Below, piece after piece: positions 56,469 to 64,000 of a stretch of DNA of 64,000 bases. Within the stretch, counting starts at the first letter, position 1. The number at the start of each line of letters is the position of its first letter. The notes under the pieces are model-generated. The model saw nothing but the letters and a program-made list of their open reading frames with translations. It searched no databases and was not told the origin of the DNA. A program made the translations under genes and the position numbers. Location: the NCBI RefSeq assembly GCF_002002725.1, contig NZ_MUNW01000077.1, positions 26,405 through 90,404 of the forward strand, read 5' to 3'. This DNA comes from Sinorhizobium sp. A49 (GTDB taxonomy: Bacteria > Pseudomonadota > Alphaproteobacteria > Rhizobiales > Rhizobiaceae).

Positions 56469-57625
56469 TTCTGCGCGCCTGACTGGGTGGGATCAATATC
56501 ATTGGTGGCGACAGCCTCGCCTTCGCGAAGAGAAACCCCGGCCTTGGCGACAACGCGCTCGCCGGCATCCAGACCCGATAGGATCTCCACCTTGCCGTTC
56601 TGGCGCATTCCGGCCTGGACCGTCTTGCGCTTGACCTTGCCGTCCTCGACGATGAACACCGAAGGCATGCCGTCCGGTGTGCCGTAGAGCAGCGCCGAAT
56701 CGTCGACCATGATGGCCGGGCGTTCGGCCACGACGATTTCCGCACGCCCGAACGTTCCGGCATAGGGTGGCTTTTCGGTCTTCAGCGTTATCTTGGCCGC
56801 ACCGAGCCGTGTCTCGCTGTCGATCTTCGGATTGATCACCCTGATATGGCCGTCGATCACGTCCGTGCGGCCGGAAAGCTTGACCTTTACCTTCTGGCCG
56901 ACGGCAAGCAACGGCAGCTCGCTTTCCGGTATTTCGGCAGCAAGCTCGATCTCGCCGTCGCGGATCAGCCGCACCAGCGGTTCCGTTCCGGCGAGCGCGC
57001 CAGCGCGGGCAAGCCGCTCGGAAACGATACCGGCGGCCGGTGCAACGATCACGGCCCGCTCGAGCTTGCGACGTGCCTCCGCCAGGAGCGCCTGGGCCTG
57101 AGCGTCATCAGCGCGCGCGACCTTCACCGCCTCCCGGGCAATCGCCACGGCCGAGACCCGTTCTTCGAGGAATGTTTCCGCCTTCAGATGGCGCAACTGG
57201 CGGGCGCGCTCGAGCTTCTTTTCCTCCTGCCGCACAGTCTCCTCCTGCTGGGCAACCGCCGCACTGGCGCGCGCCACCCGACCCTCCGCCTCACGCAGCA
57301 GGTTTTCCAGCATCTCCGTTTCGAGCCGGGCGAGAACCTGACCGGCAGCCACCCGATCGCCGACCTCGACCTCGACTTTGGCGATCCGCTGCTCGGTCAA
57401 TGTCGTGCCGACAGCGATTTCTTCGCGGGCGACGAAGATGCCGGCAAAGGAGCGCAGCCACGTCTGCGGCTGCCTGTCGGCCACAAGCGTCGAAACGGTG
57501 CGGCTTGCGGCCGGAACATCGGCGCTGACCGATGCGGCCGCCTCGTTGGCGCGAACCTGACCCGCAGTGGCAGCAAGCGAGAGGACGACGACGGTGGCTG
57601 CATTCAGAACTGGGGAACGTCTCAT
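56465..57625 (-). CDS. RND efflux periplasmic adaptor (membrane fusion protein)
   Basis: 386 residues from ATG 57625, with signal peptide MRRSPVLNAATVVVLSLAATAGQVRA. The lipoyl domain (GTTLTEQRIAKVEVEVGDRVAAGQVLARLE) is split by a long coiled-coil hairpin (AEGRVARASAAVAQQEETVRQEEKKLERARQL). The beta-barrel/membrane-proximal part ends VFIVEDGKVKRKTVQAGMRQNGKVEILSGLDAGERVVAKAG. No lipobox cysteine. An outer-membrane factor is not in the window. Upstream in-frame codons to 57790 are in the promoter. Confidence 0.92.
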   Translation of the reverse strand: MRRSPVLNAATVVVLSLAATAGQVRANEAAASVSADVPAASRTVSTLVADRQPQTWLRSFAGIFVAREEIAVGTTLTEQRIAKVEVEVGDRVAAGQVLARLETEMLENLLREAEGRVARASAAVAQQEETVRQEEKKLERARQLRHLKAETFLEERVSAVAIAREAVKVARADDAQAQALLAEARRKLERAVIVAPAAGIVSERLARAGALAGTEPLVRLIRDGEIELAAEIPESELPLLAVGQKVKVKLSGRTDVIDGHIRVINPKIDSETRLGAAKITLKTEKPPYAGTFGRAEIVVAERPAIMVDDSALLYGTPDGMPSVFIVEDGKVKRKTVQAGMRQNGKVEILSGLDAGERVVAKAGVSLREGEAVATNDIDPTQSGAQK

Positions 57626-57727
57626 TCTGGTTGGCTTTCGCTGGCGGAGCCGGACGTCACAACCACTTTGGCAGCAAGAGCAACGTCGACGGTCCCTGAT
57701 TATGGCGCTCAGAGGAAAATTATTTAT

Positions 57728-57741
57728 TCGATTAGTCAATC
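57728..57741. promoter_or_regulatory. Probable TetR operator, copy 1
   Basis: TCGATTAGTCAATC, repeated exactly at 57867-57880. The core GATT-N4-AATC is a partial palindrome. It lies about 103 bases upstream of the efflux adaptor start. Confidence 0.6.
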
Positions 57742-57841
57742 TAATAATTTCACCCAATGAACGCGTCAATAGTAAGGCGATCTCATACAATCATTGCGGG
57801 AGCATGGCGTCAGTCAGCGACAAGGCACTTCTCTTGACATC

Positions 57842-57862
57842 GTATGCGCCCGCACCGCATAC
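57842..57862. promoter_or_regulatory. Perfect inverted repeat in the tetR promoter
   Basis: GTATGCG-N7-CGCATAC, next to a CTTGAC sequence at 57832-57837 that could be the -35 of the tetR promoter. A second possible operator. Confidence 0.45.
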
Positions 57863-57866
57863 CAGA

Positions 57867-57880
57867 TCGATTAGTCAATC
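57867..57880. promoter_or_regulatory. Probable TetR operator, copy 2
   Basis: Second exact copy of TCGATTAGTCAATC, 30 bases before the tetR start. Having one copy near each divergent gene suggests joint repression. Confidence 0.6.
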
Positions 57881-57910
57881 AAAGAAAATGGACCGTTGGG
57901 GAGGAGCACG

Positions 57911-58549
57911 ATGCGCAAGATCGACCCGGAGAAACATGCCGCAAGGCGGCAAGTCATCCTCGATGCTGCCATCGTCTGTTTCGCCCGCAAGGGGTTTCAC
58001 GGCACTTCGACTGCGGAAATCTGCGCCGAGGCGGGCATGAGCCCGGGCAATCTTTTTCATTACTTTCCGACCAAGCACGCCATCATCGCCGCGATCGTGG
58101 AGGTTGAACGTCAAGAAACGGCGGAGTTTTTCCGCGAACTCCATGAAGCGAACGATCTTTTTGCAGCACTTCTGGGTTTCATGGACATTGTGCTCGGATT
58201 AGCGGCTGATCCCGTCTATTCCAGCCTGGCGCTGGAAATCGCCGCCGAGGCCATGCGCGACGAACGGATCGGCGAACTGGTTGCCGCCAACGACGCGGAG
58301 CTGCGCGCCGCCCTTTCCGCCCTGCTTGAAGCCGCATCCGCGCGCGGACAGATCGACGCCGCGATCGCTCCGGAAGCGGGTGCTCGATGGATCGCAGCGA
58401 TCATCGACGGCATTTTCGGCCGGATCGCTGTCGACCCCGGTTTCAAACCGGCCGAGGAAGGCCCGATGCTGCACTTGTTGCTGACGCGCTTTCTCAACCC
58501 GACCGGGGACGCCGGAGGCGCTACAAGCCGCCTCGCGAAAGTAGAATAG
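57911..58549 (+). CDS. TetR-family regulator of the efflux operon
   Basis: 212 residues from ATG 57911 (GGGGAGGAG upstream). HTH: RRQVILDAAIVCFARKGFHGTSTAEICAEAGMSPGNLFHYFPTKHAIIAAIV. The C-terminal helical domain would bind the inducer. Divergent from the RND adaptor gene, hence probably its repressor; ligand unknown. Confidence 0.9.
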   Translation: MRKIDPEKHAARRQVILDAAIVCFARKGFHGTSTAEICAEAGMSPGNLFHYFPTKHAIIAAIVEVERQETAEFFRELHEANDLFAALLGFMDIVLGLAADPVYSSLALEIAAEAMRDERIGELVAANDAELRAALSALLEAASARGQIDAAIAPEAGARWIAAIIDGIFGRIAVDPGFKPAEEGPMLHLLLTRFLNPTGDAGGATSRLAKVE

Positions 58550-58552
58550 CGT

Positions 58553-58616
58553 CCTGTTTTCTGAAGCATTTTCTGACGGAATACAACATCGCGCATCGGG
58601 CGAAAATGCTCAAAGC
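58553..58616. repeat. Rhizobial extragenic palindromic element, copy 3 (degenerate)
   Basis: GCATTTTCTGACGGAA followed later by GGGCGAAAATGC. It shares TTTCTGACGGAA and the AAATGCTC edge with copy 2 but its centre has diverged. Lies immediately after the tetR stop. Confidence 0.6.
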
Positions 58617-58833
58617 TGTCCATTGCACCACGGTTGCTGGCAACGCGCATAGTGGTCGTTTTCCGGCTCTATCCTTGCTCGCCACGCACCGAGGACAGTC
58701 TCTCCGCCGAACCGAGGCGATTTCCAAGCCCGCGATCATCACCCGCATCGCGTCCATGCCGCGGGCGCGTGACCAGTCCGAACCGGCCGTTGGCCCCGAC
58801 GCATTCGGATGAACACGCCAGGACCATCATTTC

Positions 58834-59451
58834 TTAGACTAGGCTGAGCACGTCTCCGACCGGGCGCCGAGGCTTTGCCGGCCAGTTGCCTTCAGCCGCC
58901 TGGCCAACGGCCAGCAGCATCACGGGAATCTCCCGCGACCCGAGATAAAATTCCCGCGCGACCCCGTCCGCGTCGAAGCCCCCCATCGGGCAGGAGGCAA
59001 GGCCAAAAGCCTGCGCCGCAAACATCAGCGTCGCACCGGCGAATGTGGCGGTGCGGAAAGCTTCGTCCCGCTGGCGACCAGGATGCTGTCCATAGGCCTG
59101 CCTGACGGCCTCCTCCCATCCGGCCACCATCCTCTCCGGCATGAACCCGGCTTCCACGGCAGGGCGCAATCGCTCGGCCACATCGGCGTGGTCGGGCAGC
59201 GCCCCGGCGATGATGAATGTCACCGCCGCGTCGGTAATCTTCGGCTGATCGCTGGCGACCGCGCGCAGCCGCGCCTTGGCTTGCGACGTGTGAACAGCGA
59301 TGAAGCGCCAGTTCTGCAAATTGTAGGCGGTCGGCGCATGGGTCGCCAGGCGGACCAGTTCCTGGATCTGTTCGACTGGAACGACTTTCGATGGGTCGAA
59401 TGCATTCGTCGAAACACGGCTTTCGATCAGGTCGAGGAAGTGCATGGTCAT
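58834..59451 (-). CDS. Nitroreductase-family flavoprotein
   Basis: 205 residues, FMN-dependent NAD(P)H oxidoreductase fold: LDLIESRVSTNAFDPSKVVPVEQIQELVRLATHAPTAYNLQNWRFIAV at the N-terminus (the FMN-binding R..S and APTAYNLQNW), and LASCPMGGFDADGVAREFYL near residue 150. AAGGAG precedes ATG 59451. Divergent from the LysR gene; probably an electrophile- or quinone-reducing enzyme, substrate unknown. Confidence 0.88.
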   Translation of the reverse strand: MTMHFLDLIESRVSTNAFDPSKVVPVEQIQELVRLATHAPTAYNLQNWRFIAVHTSQAKARLRAVASDQPKITDAAVTFIIAGALPDHADVAERLRPAVEAGFMPERMVAGWEEAVRQAYGQHPGRQRDEAFRTATFAGATLMFAAQAFGLASCPMGGFDADGVAREFYLGSREIPVMLLAVGQAAEGNWPAKPRRPVGDVLSLV

Positions 59452-59575
59452 GGCTTGATCTCCTTTTGTCGCCAGCGAAGGCAGATGACGTTGACGTCCA
59501 CCATCTGCTCCGGATCAGGCATCGGCCTCACCGCCGAATGCCGTGAGATCAAGCTATCCCCTTCACTTGAAGACG

Positions 59576-59617
59576 ATAATATGCAATCTCGGCAGCATAT
59601 TATTCACCAATAGTGAA
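59576..59617. promoter_or_regulatory. Paired inverted repeats in the nitroreductase/lysR spacer
   Basis: ATAATATGC-N10-GCATATTAT (59576-59603, perfect 9-bp arms) abuts TTCAC-CAATA-GTGAA (59603-59617, perfect 5-bp arms), ending five bases before the LysR start. The spacing suits LysR recognition and autoregulation sites. Confidence 0.5.
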
Positions 59618-59622
59618 CAACG

Positions 59623-60513
59623 ATGGATCGATTGACTGCACTCAACGTGTTCCGCCACGTCGCTGAACTGCAAAGTTTTGCCGAAGCTGGCCGACGCCTC
59701 GGCCTGTCGCCGGCGGCGATCAGCAAGAACATCGCCGAGCTCGAACGGCACCTCTCCTGCCGCCTGATCCATCGCACGACGCGGCGAATGGCGCTGACGG
59801 AGGAAGGGCGGCTCTACTATCGCCAGGTAGCGCAGGTGCTTGACGATCTCGATGAGGCGGACCGGTCGCTGTTTCCGATGCAGGCAACGCCGAGCGGCGT
59901 TTTGCGGGTCAGCGCCCCGACCACGGTGACGCTAAAATTGCTGTCGCCGGCCATCCCGCGCTTTCTCGCGCAGTATCCGCAGCTGACGCTTGAGCTCGAC
60001 CTTGACGATCGCCGTGTTGACCTTGTCAAGGAAGGCTACGATCTCGCCATCCGTGGATCCGACAGGCTCGAGGATTCAAGCCTGATCGCACGCAAGCTCA
60101 CCAGTCTCGAGCATGTACTCTGTGGTTCGCCCGCTTATTTTCAAGGAGCCGGCATACCCACGCGTCCAGCCGACCTGGCGCGTCACAACTGCATCCAGTT
60201 CAGCCTGTCGAGCCATTCCGATTTCTGGGAGTTTTCGCGCGGTTCGGAGCGGATCGGCGTTTCGATCGATGGTCGTTACAAGGTCGGCTCGAGCCTCGCG
60301 GTGCGCGATGCGTTGCTTGCAGGCTTCGGCCTGAGCGTCATCCCACGGGTCTATGTCGAGGACGACTTGTTGTCCGGCGCGGTTGTCCCCGTCCTGACCG
60401 AATGGTCATTGCCGTTGACGGAAGTGTATGCGGTTTACGGTTCGCGTGTTCACCTTGCTTTGAAGGTGCGTGTTTTTCTGGACTTTGTTTCGCGCGCGCT
60501 TGGTGGTCAGTGA
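59623..60513 (+). CDS. LysR-family regulator divergent from the nitroreductase
   Basis: 296 residues. N-terminal winged helix DRLTALNVFRHVAELQSFAEAGRRLGLSPAAISKNIAELERHLSCRLIHRTTRRMALTEEG, then a periplasmic-binding-like effector domain (GVLRVSAPTTVTLKLLSPAIPRFLAQYPQLTLEL). It is of the large DsdC/AaeR-like subgroup. Expected to activate or repress the nitroreductase gene. Confidence 0.9.
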   Translation: MDRLTALNVFRHVAELQSFAEAGRRLGLSPAAISKNIAELERHLSCRLIHRTTRRMALTEEGRLYYRQVAQVLDDLDEADRSLFPMQATPSGVLRVSAPTTVTLKLLSPAIPRFLAQYPQLTLELDLDDRRVDLVKEGYDLAIRGSDRLEDSSLIARKLTSLEHVLCGSPAYFQGAGIPTRPADLARHNCIQFSLSSHSDFWEFSRGSERIGVSIDGRYKVGSSLAVRDALLAGFGLSVIPRVYVEDDLLSGAVVPVLTEWSLPLTEVYAVYGSRVHLALKVRVFLDFVSRALGGQ

Positions 60514-60747
60514 CCCGGGTGGGTTCAGACGCCAAAGAGCCGGCCGACGTTTTGGTCTGGTGGGCTTTTTGTTGATTTCGTCGCGGGGGCCTGAAATCGC
60601 TGAGGCTTGCAAAACCGACAAGATTTTTTGGGGAGCTTTGAGGCGAAGAGCGTTTTGGGAACTGCTCACCAACTCTCACTTTGGGATGGAGCATGTCTCC
60701 GGCATGTTCGGGGAATAGTTCGCACGATAGCTGTTGAGGCACCCTCC

Positions 60748-62946
60748 TCATCCGGATGCGGCGGCGGCCGCGATCGCCTCGTTGTGTTTGGCCAGGGCCT
60801 GCTGCGCCGCTGCGGCGACGTCCGTCCCCCTGTCGCCCGCGACCTGAACTGTCGGGAACGCCGGTTTGATGCCGTTCTCGTGAAAGGCCTTGTTGATCAA
60901 CATCAGCGCGCGGCGCTTGAGCATGAACTGCTCTCCCGGAACGGTCGTAAACTTCATTCGCAGGATCAGGCCTGAATCACCGAGGCTGTCGATGCCCTGC
61001 ATTTTGAGTGGCTCGATGGTGATTGCGGCGAATTCCGGATCGACGAGCAGTTCCTGTCCGATCTTCTTGATGATCTTGCGCGCCTTGTCCACGTCGGTGT
61101 CAAAGCCGACGGTGACGGTGAGCTTCTCGATGACCCAGTCGCGGCTGAGATTCTGGACAGCACCAAGCTCGCTGAATGGAACGATGTAGATCGCACCCCG
61201 ATGATGACGCAGCTTCACCGACCTCAGGCTGAACGATTCGACAGTCCCCTTGTAGCTGCCGCTCTGGATGTACTCACCGACCCGGAACGCGTCATCGAGC
61301 AGATAAAACATGCCGCTGATAATGTCCTTCACCACGGTCTGCGCGCCGAAACCGATGGCCACGCCGACGACCCCCGCACCTGCGATCAATGGCGCGATCT
61401 CGACGCCGAGCGATGACAGGGCCATCATGATGGCGACCGCCACGAATAGGATCATGAGGACGTTCTTGAGGATCGGCAGAAGCGTCCTGATCCGGGCGCG
61501 CCTGCGCTCGCGTTCACTGCCGACTTCGTGGGCCGATTCTGTCTCACCGAGCTTCCGGTCGATCAGCACCTTGACAATGTTCCAGACAAGGTCAATTGCG
61601 AGCAGGATAATGCCGGCGCTCAGCGCTCCGCGCATCAGCCTCAACGCTGCCGAGTCCTGTGCGGTGATCCCTGTCAACTCGATGTCCAGGACATCCGCCA
61701 ACAGGACGATCGCCCCGACGATGAGCACTGCGCGAACGCCACGTTCGACCATTACCGAGATTACGCCCGGTCTGTTTTGACCTTCCGCATCGGCAAGACC
61801 GCCCTGCAGGAGATTGTCGACGGAAGCGCGCACGAGGGCGATCGCGCCTGGAAGTGCGGCGGCAACGACTGCGATCCAGAATGGCTTCATGGCACCCGCC
61901 ACCCAGAGAAGCCAGAGCGTGACTAAATAGACAGTCCAGAACCAGTTGCGGGCGCGAACGCCGATCCAGCCGAAGCGACCCGGCTGCGTCGAGGAGAGAT
62001 GCACCGTTGGGCGGTTCCACACGGCCTCGATGCCGAGGAAGAGAAGGACGATCCCCAGCGTATATGCCGCCACTTGCCGCGGCGGGTCAGCAAATCCAAG
62101 CGTGGCCAGAAGGTGAACAGTGACGGAGCCAAAAGCATACCAACCCACCATGTAGCCCAGCCGTTTCGTCCAATGCGTCGCCGCCTGATCGGAAACCGGC
62201 ACGACGCGGAACCGTTCCGCACTTGCGAAACCACCGGATCCGGGCGGCGCAAGGAGAAAGTCGAACGCGACGCGCGCGAGCCGGAAGATCACCACTGCGA
62301 ACAGGTAGCCGACAACGATTTCGCGGACCAGCGGCAACCAGTCGAAGGCAAGAAAGAAACCAAGGCTCCCCAGCGCAAACGCCACCACATAGCAGGTGCC
62401 CCACAGAAGTCTTGCCGAAATCGCCATGAGCTTGTCGCGCACGGTCAGGAACCGCAGCGAAGCGATCCAAGCACGCCAGCCCCGGCTAAGCCACCAGAAG
62501 CACCATTGCGCCGCCAATCCCGCGGCGACAAAGGCAAGCACCAGAAAGATGGGACGTGCGCTGTGACTGGCATCGACCTCGCCCTCGAGGACGGCTGCCG
62601 CGCGTGCGGCCTCAGAGGGAAACGCGCGCAAGCCTTCGAGAAGTCGGGTTGCGCGTGCGCGAAAGATCGTAACAAAGCCAGCATAGGAAACAGGTTCATT
62701 TGCAACGGCCTCAGGCGCCGCTGCGTCCGTCGTCGTTTTCGCGCTCAGCAACCAGGATCGCACCTGTGGATCATCCACGAGGTCAAGGAAGCGCTGAATT
62801 TTCTCAGCTTGCTCCGGATCTGGAGCCGGTCCCTGTGCGAAGCCTGGCGATGAGAACATGGCCAATGCGACAATCAATACAAACCCGACAAGCGCGTTGC
62901 GGACGAACGTGGACATTCGGCTGATAGGCAACGTTTCCATCTTCAT
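60748..62946 (-). CDS. Large MscS-type mechanosensitive channel (YbiO-like)
   Basis: About 732 residues from ATG 62946; starts at 62964, 62940 or 62916 cannot be excluded since none has a strong ribosome site. A signal peptide (VGFVLIVALAMFSSPGFAQ) is followed by a periplasmic domain, about ten membrane helices, and the MscS pore and beta domain: IAGAGVVGVAIGFGAQTVVKDIISGMFYLLDDAFRVGEYIQSGSYKGTVESFSLRSVKLRHHRG. It relieves osmotic pressure. It has a low-complexity alanine-rich C-terminus (DVAAAAQQALAKHNEAIAAAAASG). Confidence 0.88.
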   Translation of the reverse strand: MKMETLPISRMSTFVRNALVGFVLIVALAMFSSPGFAQGPAPDPEQAEKIQRFLDLVDDPQVRSWLLSAKTTTDAAAPEAVANEPVSYAGFVTIFRARATRLLEGLRAFPSEAARAAAVLEGEVDASHSARPIFLVLAFVAAGLAAQWCFWWLSRGWRAWIASLRFLTVRDKLMAISARLLWGTCYVVAFALGSLGFFLAFDWLPLVREIVVGYLFAVVIFRLARVAFDFLLAPPGSGGFASAERFRVVPVSDQAATHWTKRLGYMVGWYAFGSVTVHLLATLGFADPPRQVAAYTLGIVLLFLGIEAVWNRPTVHLSSTQPGRFGWIGVRARNWFWTVYLVTLWLLWVAGAMKPFWIAVVAAALPGAIALVRASVDNLLQGGLADAEGQNRPGVISVMVERGVRAVLIVGAIVLLADVLDIELTGITAQDSAALRLMRGALSAGIILLAIDLVWNIVKVLIDRKLGETESAHEVGSERERRRARIRTLLPILKNVLMILFVAVAIMMALSSLGVEIAPLIAGAGVVGVAIGFGAQTVVKDIISGMFYLLDDAFRVGEYIQSGSYKGTVESFSLRSVKLRHHRGAIYIVPFSELGAVQNLSRDWVIEKLTVTVGFDTDVDKARKIIKKIGQELLVDPEFAAITIEPLKMQGIDSLGDSGLILRMKFTTVPGEQFMLKRRALMLINKAFHENGIKPAFPTVQVAGDRGTDVAAAAQQALAKHNEAIAAAAASG

Positions 62947-63539
62947 TTCTCGATTCGCAGACATTGCTGATAAATTCCGCAGGCTATGGCAGCTGGCGGG
63001 GCGCACTGGCTGCGTCGTCAACACCACGGCAGGCCTGTCGCGCCGGAGGCCTTGCAGGCCTGATGCGTCAAGCTCGCTGACGCTGTCGCGCATATCCGCA
63101 TGACACGGCGACAGGAGCAGTCCGACCGCGTTTGCTGCCGCGCCCCTGGTGGTCACCCCGAGGATATGGCAACGACCGACAAAGATAACCTCAGCCCCAC
63201 TCACGCAACGTCACAGTATAGCACGGCACAGAGTATCGGCGGCGGGTCGTACAAAGCCCCGAGCGATGGGACACGTCCAAGCTTCGCGAAGCGGGCCTGC
63301 CGATATCGCGACTGGAGAACACTCAGTCGGCGAAGAATTCCTGCCGCGTTAGCCTTCGTATGGCCAATTAGGCCCACAAGCGAACTCGACCATGAGACGA
63401 TCGACGCTGGTACACATGCAGCCCCGTGCAAGCTCCAAAAGGAAACCCGATGGCGCGCTTTCATCATCGCCCGTCGGAAACTCGCCCTGCTGTCGCCAAG
63501 CGGCATCGAATATCCAGGCTTTGTCACGTCTGGTTCGGG
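62947..63539. other. Intergenic region between the MscS gene and the HlyD-like gene
   Basis: 593 bases in which no ORF has a recognisable product. Open frames at 63100-63543 (+) and 63201-63527 (-) show no family motifs or ribosome sites and overlap each other. It may contain the mscS promoter and remnants of an eroded gene; I see no terminator. Confidence 0.5.
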
Positions 63540-64000
63540 CTAGTGCCCGCCGAGAACCAGCGTCTGCACCGGCAGCATCACCGCCTGCATGCGCAGGATC
63601 ATCGCATGCACCAGGCCGACCGCGTCGACCACGTGCAAGTAGAACCAGCGCAGCGAACTGATATCAGGCGATTCCAACTCGTCATGGCTGTTGGTGTAGG
63701 CGTTGGCGATGCAGCTGCTGCCCGGCGGAATGCCCTCGAGGCCACCGGCAAAGAGCGGTTCCAGGAAAACGGTCAGCGTTCCAGGTCTTGCCAGTTGCGT
63801 GATATCGACCAGTTGGTCACTCGCCCTCAGCTGCCCGCCGGCAATCACGTCCTGTATCTCGGTCACCACCATCGGAATGATGGTGAAGGGTTTGCCGACG
63901 CAGGTGGCCTCGGCAATCATGCCCACCTTCAGCACCTGCGCCTCGATCTGGCCGAAACCGGCGATCAGCGCCACCTTGCCGGCCTCGCTCGGCACCAGGA
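63540..64000 (-). CDS. HlyD-like membrane fusion protein, C-terminal part (5' truncated by window)
   Basis: At least 153 codons, open to the window edge, so the start lies beyond 64000. The visible part (AGKVALIAGFGQIEAQVLKVGMIAEATCVGKPFTIIPMVVTEIQDVIAGGQL) matches the beta-barrel end of an HlyD/EmrA-type adaptor of the YibH kind. The end (RWFYLHVVDAVGLVHAMILRMQAVMLPVQTLVLGGH) contains a hydrophobic helix. A transporter partner would lie outside the window. Confidence 0.7.
   Translation of the reverse strand, partial: LVPSEAGKVALIAGFGQIEAQVLKVGMIAEATCVGKPFTIIPMVVTEIQDVIAGGQLRASDQLVDITQLARPGTLTVFLEPLFAGGLEGIPPGSSCIANAYTNSHDELESPDISSLRWFYLHVVDAVGLVHAMILRMQAVMLPVQTLVLGGH

Noticed and set aside
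63100..63543. A 147-codon ORF at the right end
   Set aside because: No motif, no ribosome site, overlaps another open frame on the opposite strand; treated as non-coding.

Overview
The window reads as a chromosomal or megaplasmid segment of an alphaproteobacterium of the Ensifer/Sinorhizobium group. The evidence is high GC, densely packed operons with ATGA-type overlaps, a pha (Mrp-type) antiporter cluster, and an aerobic cobalamin cluster whose proteins match in length and content, from memory, those of 'Pseudomonas denitrificans' SC510 (now regarded as Ensifer-like). It also has a uxs/uxe polysaccharide operon like that of S. meliloti and rhizobial-type extragenic palindromic repeats. Nothing was searched against a database; all names come from recognising motifs and context.

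Layout. 1-4178: 3' part of a PhaA(B)-C-D-E-F-G cation/proton antiporter operon (+). 4181-11433: cobM, cobL, cobK(+), cobJ, cobI, cobH, cobG and cobF, together every step from precorrin-2 to hydrogenobyrinate. 11586-12284: ung. 12406-15526: modABC with two ModE-like boxes before modA and a short ModE-like regulator facing modC. 15715-17046: FAD-dependent amino-acid oxidase-like enzyme. 17378-23573: branched-chain 2-oxoacid dehydrogenase operon (bkdAA, bkdAB, bkdB, lpd) plus thiolase. 23748-31134: purU and tyrosine/homogentisate catabolism (maiA, fahA, a metallo-hydrolase, hmgA, a MarR regulator, an AsnC regulator, hpd).

31239-36783 (-) is an extracellular polysaccharide operon (UDP-xylose synthase, UDP-sugar 4-epimerase, cellulose-synthase-like glycosyltransferase, DUF995 protein, secreted GH26-like hydrolase). 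It resembles the S. meliloti arabinose-containing polysaccharide operon. A LuxR-type regulator (37413-38213) and long non-coding, partly AT-rich stretches separate it from a type I secretion locus on the + strand. That locus has an extremely Asp/Asn-rich repeat protein (331 aa), a second repeat protein (718 aa), a PrtD-like ABC exporter with an unusual ~250-residue N-terminal extension, an HlyD adaptor, a small HEPN-like protein, and a CelD-type acetyltransferase fused to TPRs. This 31-49 kb block is the most interesting part: it looks like a matrix module coupling a polysaccharide with a secreted non-RTX acidic protein pair.

49074-53359 is a siderophore uptake locus (DUF2218 protein, binding protein, two permeases, ATPase) with a TGA-N9-TCA iron-box candidate. 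53370-58549 is an RND efflux pair with a divergent TetR regulator and a 14-bp repeat as likely operator. 58834-60513 is a nitroreductase with a divergent LysR regulator. 60748-62946 is a large MscS-type channel. The window ends inside an HlyD-like gene. I saw no tRNA, rRNA, CRISPR array, insertion sequence or cobalamin riboswitch.
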